Source: Hymenobacter ruricola
GTDB taxonomy: Bacteria; Bacteroidota; Bacteroidia; Cytophagales; Hymenobacteraceae
Direction: 5' to 3'
Length of the DNA: 64,000 nt
Assembly (NCBI RefSeq): GCF_015694525.1
Contig: NZ_JADQDM010000014.1
Location: 1 to 64,000, forward strand
In this document: positions 58,692 through 64,000 of the stretch, one piece after another
How the letters are laid out: every line of letters starts with the position of its first letter
How positions within the stretch are numbered: position 1 is the stretch's first letter
Program-made: the position numbers and the translations under genes
The notes under the pieces: generated by a model
Databases searched by the model: none
Told to the model about the DNA's origin: nothing
The model's input: the letters and a program-made list of their open reading frames with translations, nothing else

Positions 58692-59465
58692 ATGCCCCTA
58701 CTGCCTGTTTTTCGCGTTATTCTATCCACTGCCGCCAGTTTGTCCCTGGCATTGGCCGGTTGCCGTTCGTCTGTTGTAGTCCCGAAGTTTCCCGCTACCG
58801 CCGGGTACCATCTCCCGCTATCAGCACAGCATTTTGATACGGTGGCAACCATCACCGCCCACGATGCGCCTACCATCCCGCAACGGCCGCTACCTACGAA
58901 AGTCCGGCCCCAGGTCGTGAGCACGCGGGACCACGTGCCCAGAACAAAACAGGAGCCGGCGAGGAAGTTGGGCAGCAGGTATGCCAAAGCAATAGCTAAC
59001 GATACTACAGCCCGCTTTACCCAGCCCACTGCCCCGCGCCAGCCACGCAAGCCATTCAAATTATTTAGCGCCCAAACGCTGGTGCACTACAGCCTGCACT
59101 TTGCTTTCCCGGCCGTGCTGGCGCTGGTGTTTTTTCCCTTGATGTGGCAAACGGCTTACCTGATTATGCTGGCCACGATGCTCATTGACCTGGACCACCT
59201 GCTGGCCAAACCCATCTTCGAACCGCGGCGCTGCAGCATCGGCTATCATCCGCTGCACTCATTCTATGCCGTACCGGTGTACGCCTTGCTGCTCCTGCTG
59301 CCAGCGACGCAAATTGTCGCCGTGGGCATCCTGTTCCACCTGTTTACGGATACGGTGGATTGCTTGTGGAGCTTCAGCCACTGCCACGAGTGCTACCTCA
59401 ACTCCCGTATTTACGCCCTGCGCAATTGGCTGCGGAAGCTCCTGGGACGCGAGGCTAGGGAGTAA
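58692..59465 (+). CDS. Lipoprotein N-terminus fused to DUF6122 membrane protein
   Basis: The 257-residue frame starts as a lipoprotein (lipobox LALAGC, then a Pro/Thr/Arg-rich segment to about residue 125) and continues in frame into a DUF6122 domain (SAQTLVHYSLHFAFPAVLAL, MLIDLDHLLAKPIF, GILFHLFTDTVDCLW) with several membrane helices and His/Asp residues typical of the YdjM-like metal-binding group. No internal ATG precedes the DUF6122 part. The chain may be a true fusion or a truncated lipoprotein joined by rearrangement. Confidence 0.7.
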   Translation: MPLLPVFRVILSTAASLSLALAGCRSSVVVPKFPATAGYHLPLSAQHFDTVATITAHDAPTIPQRPLPTKVRPQVVSTRDHVPRTKQEPARKLGSRYAKAIANDTTARFTQPTAPRQPRKPFKLFSAQTLVHYSLHFAFPAVLALVFFPLMWQTAYLIMLATMLIDLDHLLAKPIFEPRRCSIGYHPLHSFYAVPVYALLLLLPATQIVAVGILFHLFTDTVDCLWSFSHCHECYLNSRIYALRNWLRKLLGREARE

Positions 59466-59466
59466 G

Positions 59467-60393
59467 CTACTTACACGCCTGCACCAGGGCGCTCACGCTC
59501 AGCGTAGCAGTAGCGTCGGTGGTGTAGTTGTCATTGTTCACGCACACAAAAAGCTGGCGCGTGCCCGGCGGCAAAGTAATGGGACGGGTTTCTTGGGGCG
59601 TATTCGACGCGGCCCGCAGGCAGGCCTGCACATTTGTAATAGTACCCTTCGTCGCCAGGAACTGGTTGGCCGCGGCCGGGTCGGCGGTGATATACCAGTG
59701 GCACTTAGTGCTGACCGTGGGCGGCGCATTGTTGCCCTGCTTGGTTAGGGCCGAAGCGGCAGCGCCCAACAGGGCTGGGGCCGCCGTGCCGCCGCTGCCC
59801 ACCACTGCGGCCATGGCCAGCGCCGTAGACCATGATACCGGCGGCTGGCCCTCGTCGCGCACGTCGAGCTTGTAAACGATGCCCACCGTGCCGTCCGGAA
59901 TATCGACCGTGAACACCTTGCGGCTGGAGTGCATGCAGTTGCTGCAATGAATGGAAGCATTGCTCAGCGGCAAGGCCTCTACCAGACGGGATGCACACTT
60001 GATTTCCCGCCCGTCCTCACGCCAGCTGCGAAAGTCGGCCTGCTGCACGCCGTTCAGATACGTACCCCGAAAACTGACCTGGCCGTTCTCGTGCCAACCG
60101 CAGCACAGGCCCGTGGGCTTGTCGGGCTTTTCGCTGGCCATCTTGCCTTCCCATTGCTTTTTCCAAGAAGGGTAAAAGTAGTCGCGCACGGTGCCCATCG
60201 TTTTGCCCGCCGCGTCGTGGTGCGCAATGCGGGCGTAGGCAACTTCTTCCAGCGTTTCGGTCCGTTCCCAGTCGCGGTCGAAATACACCGTGTCGGCCGG
60301 GGGCAAACTCACGGCCGCCGGCTTGGGCCGCTGGGCCAGCGCAGGGATGCTTATAATAAGGAGTAGAAAAAGCAGCGGGTAATTTTTGGCCAT
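59467..60393 (-). CDS. Secreted MORN-like repeat protein
   Basis: The 308-residue protein has a signal peptide (MAKNYPLLFLLLIISIPALAQ), a region with MORN/YwqK-like repeats (CCGWHENGQVSFRGTYLNGVQ, WREDGREIK) and a C-terminal part with CHWYITADPAAANQFLATKG. I do not recognise a functional family. It converges on the DUF6122 gene with one base between stops. The ATG at 60393 begins the signal peptide. Confidence 0.65.
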   Translation of the reverse strand: MAKNYPLLFLLLIISIPALAQRPKPAAVSLPPADTVYFDRDWERTETLEEVAYARIAHHDAAGKTMGTVRDYFYPSWKKQWEGKMASEKPDKPTGLCCGWHENGQVSFRGTYLNGVQQADFRSWREDGREIKCASRLVEALPLSNASIHCSNCMHSSRKVFTVDIPDGTVGIVYKLDVRDEGQPPVSWSTALAMAAVVGSGGTAAPALLGAAASALTKQGNNAPPTVSTKCHWYITADPAAANQFLATKGTITNVQACLRAASNTPQETRPITLPPGTRQLFVCVNNDNYTTDATATLSVSALVQACK

Positions 60394-60584
60394 ACAATAA
60401 AAGTGAGCAGCGGAGTGGGAATGCGGATAGTAAAAATAATGAGAAGATTTCGGGGCGCGCACCGCCTGGTTTTTCGGGCGGCTCCAATCACGTCCGTCTT
60501 CTCCCCGTTTCAGAGTTTAGGAACCATAAGACTTACTTATCGGCCCTAAACTCTCTGTATCTTTACCACATCCCACAACTACCT

Positions 60585-60600
60585 TTTTGCAATTGCAAAA
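60585..60600. promoter_or_regulatory. Palindrome TTTTGCAATTGCAAAA at the regulator start
   Basis: This perfect 16-base palindrome ends one base before the ATG of the HTH-like gene. The same core (TTTGCAATTGCAAA) occurs upstream of the DUF932-like gene at 63850. It probably is the operator of the local regulator. A TATCTTTA at 60559-60566 upstream could be a -7-like element. Confidence 0.75.
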
Positions 60601-60601
60601 T

Positions 60602-60970
60602 ATGCTGTACCAAGTCGACACTGCTTTGCTGGCCTCGCTGGTTCGCACGAAGCGCGCTACCCAGACCTTGCGCGAGGCAGCCGAGGAAATCACCCAGACC
60701 ATCGGCCAGGTCAGCGTGGGTACGCTACTTCGGGTCGAGCAACAGCGCGTGCCCGACCTGCCGGTATTCCTGCACTTTTGCAACTGGCTCGACGTGTCGC
60801 CGGCCCGGCTACTGTACTGCGCCGCCGCGCCGGTGGCGGCACCTGCCGAAACCACGGCGGCGACGGTAGCCCGGCTGCTGCGCTCCGACCGCCGCTTGGA
60901 GCCGGCGATGGCCAACGTTCTTGCCATTATGGTTGAAGCCACTTATACGCACCTGGCCACCCATGAGTAA
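60602..60970 (+). CDS. Xre-like HTH regulator of the recombinase module
   Basis: The 122-residue protein has a helix-turn-helix-like N-terminal half (LLASLVRTKRATQTLREAAE, VSVGTLLRVEQQRVPDLPVF) resembling Xre-type regulators, and a C-terminal helical part. The ATG at 60602 directly follows the palindrome; a TTG inside the palindrome (60587) would add five residues. Its end overlaps the start of the recombinase gene by eight bases, so both are made together. Confidence 0.7.
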   Translation: MLYQVDTALLASLVRTKRATQTLREAAEEITQTIGQVSVGTLLRVEQQRVPDLPVFLHFCNWLDVSPARLLYCAAAPVAAPAETTAATVARLLRSDRRLEPAMANVLAIMVEATYTHLATHE

Positions 60971-61997
60971 GCAGCAGCAAGAACCAAAGGGAGAAAAAGG
61001 CCTGACCGTAGTAGCTGCTGACCGGCCGGCGCTGGCCCTGGCCGCCGACCTGGCGAGCCGCGTGGCCCCCAATGTCGAACGGTATCTGCTACGTGGCCTC
61101 GAAGGCTCGGACAATACGCGCCTAGCGTACTCGGCCGATTTGCGCTCCTACGAGGCTTATTGTGAATTGCACCAGTTCGCGCCCTGGCCCGCCGCCCTGG
61201 AAACACTGGCCAGCTACGTGGCGCACCTGGCCGACGTGGGCCGCAAGCTGGCCACTATCAACCGGCACCTGGCGGCCATCGAGAAGAACCACCAGTTGCT
61301 CGGGCTGCCCTCGGCTATCAATGCGCCGGCGCTCGACGTGCTGCGCAAGGGCGTGGCGCGGGAAATTGGCAAAAAGCAGAAGCAGGCTCCGGCTTTCTCC
61401 GTGCCGCACCTCAAACGCACTATCGACCGGCTGAACCTATCGCGGCCGGACGGGCTGCGGGCGCGGGCGCTGCTGCTGCTCGGATTCGCGGGCGCCTTCC
61501 GCCGCTCGGAGCTGGTAGACATTAATCTGGAGCACCTGGAAATGGTGCATGACGCGACCGACGAGGTCTTGGTAATTACCCTGCCCAAAAGCAAAGCCAA
61601 CCAGGCAGGTGAAGTCGAGCAGAAAATCATTTTCTACGGTGAGAATCCAGCGTATTGCCCAATCGGGGCCTATAATGCTTGGATAGCTCAACTCGGGGGC
61701 CGCACTGAGGGCCCGCTGTTTGTGTCACTCAAACGAAGCCGGCCGGGCGAGCCAGGCAAGCCCACAGACAAGCGCTTGGCTGACCGGCGCGTCAACCTGC
61801 TGGTGAAAGAGCACTTGGGCGCGAAGTATTCGGCTCACTCGCTACGGGTATCGTTTATTACGACTTCCAAGCTAGCTGGCCAGAGCAACGACTTTATTAA
61901 GAACCAGACCAAGCAGAAAACGGACGCTATGATTAGCCGCTACACCCGGCTCGATGACATTATCAAGTATAATGCGGGCCGCTCTCTGGGGCTATAG
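60963..61997 (+). CDS. Tyrosine recombinase/integrase
   Basis: The 344-residue enzyme has an N-terminal core-binding domain (SDNTRLAYSADLRSYEAYCE) and a catalytic domain with Arg in FAGAFRRSELVDI, Lys in LPKSKAN, His and Arg in SAHSLRVSFI and the nucleophile Tyr in MISRYTR. The position usually held by the second His/Trp (nine residues before Tyr) reads Gln. It would resolve dimers or integrate a mobile segment. The ATG at 60963 overlaps the regulator gene; a longer frame upstream is a shadow. Confidence 0.88.
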   Translation: MSKQQQEPKGEKGLTVVAADRPALALAADLASRVAPNVERYLLRGLEGSDNTRLAYSADLRSYEAYCELHQFAPWPAALETLASYVAHLADVGRKLATINRHLAAIEKNHQLLGLPSAINAPALDVLRKGVAREIGKKQKQAPAFSVPHLKRTIDRLNLSRPDGLRARALLLLGFAGAFRRSELVDINLEHLEMVHDATDEVLVITLPKSKANQAGEVEQKIIFYGENPAYCPIGAYNAWIAQLGGRTEGPLFVSLKRSRPGEPGKPTDKRLADRRVNLLVKEHLGAKYSAHSLRVSFITTSKLAGQSNDFIKNQTKQKTDAMISRYTRLDDIIKYNAGRSLGL

Positions 61998-62035
61998 CCC
62001 CCAGTTCAATCGAGGTTGTTTCGCACTTTTACAGG

Positions 62036-62407
62036 ATGGAACACCTGCTCCAGCCTCGGCACCCGCTTGATAAGTATCACCAGTCGCAACTGGAATTTTT
62101 AGCTGCGCTCCCCGAAGAGCAGCGGGCCGAGCACGCCCGCTTGTTCCGGCTGGGCAATGCCAGCTACCGCTATCAGCAGCAGGCCGTGGGCGAAATCACC
62201 GAAGCCGACTACTTGGACTGGCTCGAAGGCTTGCCCGCCAATATGCGCCGCGTGGTCGAGCAGGAAGGCTTCGAGCAAAGCAAAAGCAGTCTGGCGCTAC
62301 GCCGGCACGCGCTTGAACGGCGCGACCAAGGCTATTCCGCCTTCATGCAGGCCATCCTGTCGCCCGCAGACTGGGCCTACCAACAAAGCTTAATCCCGGA
62401 ATCGTGA
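62036..62407 (+). CDS. Small protein of the recombinase module
   Basis: The 123-residue product is rich in Gln, Glu, Leu and Arg and probably helical (YHQSQLEFLAALPEEQRAEH, EADYLDWLEGLPANMRRVVE). I do not recognise it. It follows the recombinase by 38 bases, and the next gene's GTG overlaps its stop as GTGA. Confidence 0.6.
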   Translation: MEHLLQPRHPLDKYHQSQLEFLAALPEEQRAEHARLFRLGNASYRYQQQAVGEITEADYLDWLEGLPANMRRVVEQEGFEQSKSSLALRRHALERRDQGYSAFMQAILSPADWAYQQSLIPES

Positions 62408-62769
62408 ATTGCCCTGCTCCCCTCGCTGCGGCGCTGCAAGCGGTGGCCGCCGGCTTGCCCGATGCCACCAACCACTACTTCGTAAAAGCCAACTACTACG
62501 ACCACGTCGATGGCGACCAGGAACGGTGGTGGCTGGCCGTCATGTGGCTCAACGAGGAAACGTCGCGAAACTTTGAGCTAGGCCCGGATGCGCTGCAGCT
62601 TGATGTGCTACTCGATGGCCGCCGCCTCGCTCACTGGACGCGCGTTAGTATTCCTTACGCTGAAATCTGGGACATTCTGCACCAACGCACGAAAGGCAGC
62701 CCCAATCCCAATGGGTGGGCTACCCTTCATTACGACCACGCGGCCATGCGTATGCCCCCCGTGGGCTAG
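62404..62769 (+). CDS. Second small protein of the recombinase module
   Basis: The 121-residue product starts with a GTG overlapping the previous stop and has a compact, aromatic-rich sequence (NHYFVKANYYDHVDGDQERW, WATLHYDHAAMRMPP). I do not recognise it. Its last four bases overlap the stop of the convergent DUF932-like gene. Translational coupling with the previous gene is likely. Confidence 0.6.
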   Translation: MNCPAPLAAALQAVAAGLPDATNHYFVKANYYDHVDGDQERWWLAVMWLNEETSRNFELGPDALQLDVLLDGRRLAHWTRVSIPYAEIWDILHQRTKGSPNPNGWATLHYDHAAMRMPPVG

Positions 62770-63803
62770 CTCACCGCCAACGTGGCCAGCTGGTGAAAAG
62801 CGGCCTCGTCCAGCCGAAACCGGTCATTGATAGAAAGTGAGCTACGGCTGTTAAACAGCGCATAGTTCACTGCGTTGTAGGCCAGCCACAGATTGGCCGG
62901 CGTTTCCAGCAGTTTTACTTCTTCTGCCAGGCGGTCCATCGCATTACGCGCCAACATCTTCGGGACGCCACTTTCGGCAATGACACTGGCCAAATCTTCG
63001 GGCGTGGGCTGCTTGGCCAATTCCTTGTAGACACTGATGGTGGGGCTCAGGGAATGGGCCTGGCGCTGGAAGGCCGTGAAGATGATGGCTAGTTGCTTTT
63101 TGAACACGTCCAGGTTGAGGCCTTTGTGGTGAAACTTCTTCTCCACCAGCACCTCCAACTCCCGGTGCTCCTTGCGCTCGGTTTGCTCGACCAACTCGGC
63201 ATCTTTGATTTTCAAGGCATCCTTGTACTTTTTCGGCTTGCCGTTCAGCAGCCAAGTCAGGTACTGGTCTAAGCTCATGTAGTCATCGGCCCAACCCATC
63301 AGCCCGTTGGTGCACACCTTGCGGTAGTAACTCACCCGCATTTTCGACGTGGTGGTGGTTTCTAAGTGCTCCTTCAATGCCGTGCCTTGCAGGGAAAAAG
63401 GAGTTTTTCCTGAATACGAGTTATTAATAATCATCGACTTATACAGCCGGTCCTTCACTTTAGCATTCGCTGGGCCCGACGAGATATTGATTTCGTCCGG
63501 TAATATCAGGTTGATAGAAAACTCGCCCTGGGGCGTGAAGCTGGCATCAATCGTGTGCTCCGGTAGGTATAGTTCCGCCGCCTCGCGCAACACTTCGTTT
63601 TTAATCAAACTGTATTCACCGCTTTGCATGGCGAATATGTTTTTCGTCCCATCCGGCAGCTCCCCCATAATGGCCTGCTTGCGGTCGTTGGGCACAATGC
63701 GGTAGCCAACTGGCAGAATGCTTTCCAATGGTAAGGCCTCGACTGGAAAGCAAAGGGCGTCCCAGGTGGTAGCTCGGTCTAGTTTGATGCTTTGCTGGCT
63801 CAT
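62766..63803 (-). CDS. DUF932-like plasmid-associated protein
   Basis: The 345-residue protein has the DUF932-type pattern: an N-terminal half with YKSMIINNSYSGKTPFSLQG, the central RVSYYRKVCTNGLMGW, and a C-terminal NLWLAYNAVNYALFNSRSS. Such proteins occur on plasmids and phages with unclear function. The ATG at 63803 is chosen over one nine codons upstream. Palindromes with the TTTGCAATTGCAAA core lie 47-100 bases before the start, suggesting control by the regulator at 60602. Confidence 0.75.
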   Translation of the reverse strand: MSQQSIKLDRATTWDALCFPVEALPLESILPVGYRIVPNDRKQAIMGELPDGTKNIFAMQSGEYSLIKNEVLREAAELYLPEHTIDASFTPQGEFSINLILPDEINISSGPANAKVKDRLYKSMIINNSYSGKTPFSLQGTALKEHLETTTTSKMRVSYYRKVCTNGLMGWADDYMSLDQYLTWLLNGKPKKYKDALKIKDAELVEQTERKEHRELEVLVEKKFHHKGLNLDVFKKQLAIIFTAFQRQAHSLSPTISVYKELAKQPTPEDLASVIAESGVPKMLARNAMDRLAEEVKLLETPANLWLAYNAVNYALFNSRSSLSINDRFRLDEAAFHQLATLAVS

Positions 63804-63849
63804 GGAATGGGTTTTATGGCTAATTGGCACACCTAAGATACGAATTTTA

Positions 63850-63906
63850 TTTGCAATTGCAAAAACGCAATTGTGATTTTATGATTGTAAATAAGCAATT
63901 GCAAAG
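63850..63906. promoter_or_regulatory. Two GCAATTGC-core palindromes before the DUF932-like gene
   Basis: TTTGCAATTGCAAA (63850-63863) is a perfect palindrome sharing its core with the site at 60585. AAGCAATTGCAAAG (63893-63906) holds another GCAATTGC core, and a half-like GCAATTG lies between. On the gene's strand the first site would cover the -33 area relative to a TATCTTAG near 63830. Confidence 0.7.
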
Positions 63907-63954
63907 TCATGAGTAGTCACGTCCGATTACTTTAGAGCTTCACTCTGACACACG

Positions 63955-64000
63955 ATGCTTTCATACTTACCCGCGCTACTGTTGCTTCTTTCGTCCTCAC
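63955..64000 (+). CDS. Start of a secreted protein, cut by the window end
   Basis: An ATG at 63955 opens a frame encoding MLSYLPALLLLLSSS that runs off the window. It looks like the start of a signal peptide. Too short to assign. Confidence 0.35.
   Translation, partial: MLSYLPALLLLLSSS

Overview
The window looks like a replicon of a high-GC member of the Bacteroidota, most likely a Hymenobacter-like cytophagalean, and probably a plasmid or large conjugative element. The evidence is a CTnDOT-type conjugation cluster (TraE, F, G, J, K, M, N families, known from Bacteroidota), TAnnTTTG-like promoter elements, and families frequent in this phylum (DUF4396, DUF6428, DUF6922, multicopper oxidase fused to a beta-barrel). 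A ParA ATPase gene preceded by AT-rich iteron-like repeats suggests partition or replication control. No rRNA or tRNA gene was seen, and neither a relaxase nor a VirD4-type coupling protein was recognised inside the window.

Layout: 1-2.1 kb, a (GCTG)n tract, iteron-like repeats, parA and a partner gene. 2.3-10.7 kb, two two-component systems (a TPR/HisKA_2 kinase with a LytTR regulator on +, and a LytS-type kinase with a LytTR regulator on -) around an alpha/beta hydrolase, a di-heme cytochrome c lipoprotein and an ECF sigma factor. 11.1-21.3 kb, the + strand type IV secretion operon, ending at a terminator. 21.3-26.5 kb, an opposing - strand cargo module: AbiEii nucleotidyltransferase with its DUF6922 partner, a Fic protein flanked by two VbhA-like antitoxin-domain proteins, a small HTH-like protein and a DUF4942-type DNA methyltransferase. 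27.1-31.2 kb, an arsenic operon (arsR, DUF6428, metallophosphoesterase, ArsN-like GNAT, acr3, arsC) behind a palindromic operator. 31.3-35.0 kb, orphan nuclease or defence-type genes.

35.1-58.7 kb is a large copper (and perhaps silver) handling region. It holds DUF4396 and DUF305 proteins, an HMA-AraC regulator, a cupredoxin, CopA, several heavy-metal-binding-domain proteins, a TolC/membrane-fusion/RND efflux system, a second HMA-AraC regulator whose CxxC is lost, a Csp/DUF326 copper store, CopZ, a methionine-rich DUF2231 protein and a multicopper oxidase fused to an outer-membrane barrel. An 11-bp element, TTGCATAATTT, recurs three times upstream of genes here. An FRG-domain protein, a trypsin-like protease and an HNH-type protein sit as singletons between the copper blocks.

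58.7-64 kb holds a lipoprotein/DUF6122 chimera, a secreted MORN-like protein, an HTH-like regulator overlapping a tyrosine recombinase, two coupled small genes and a DUF932-like gene. Palindromes with a TTTGCAATTGCAAA core lie in front of both the regulator and the DUF932-like gene, suggesting a shared circuit.

The strongest candidates for something undescribed are the Fic/AbiEii module, whose two unrelated toxins share a nearly identical basic C-terminal tail and lie next to a type IV secretion operon, and the palindrome-controlled recombinase module at the right end. All family names come from reading translated sequence by eye; no database search was run.
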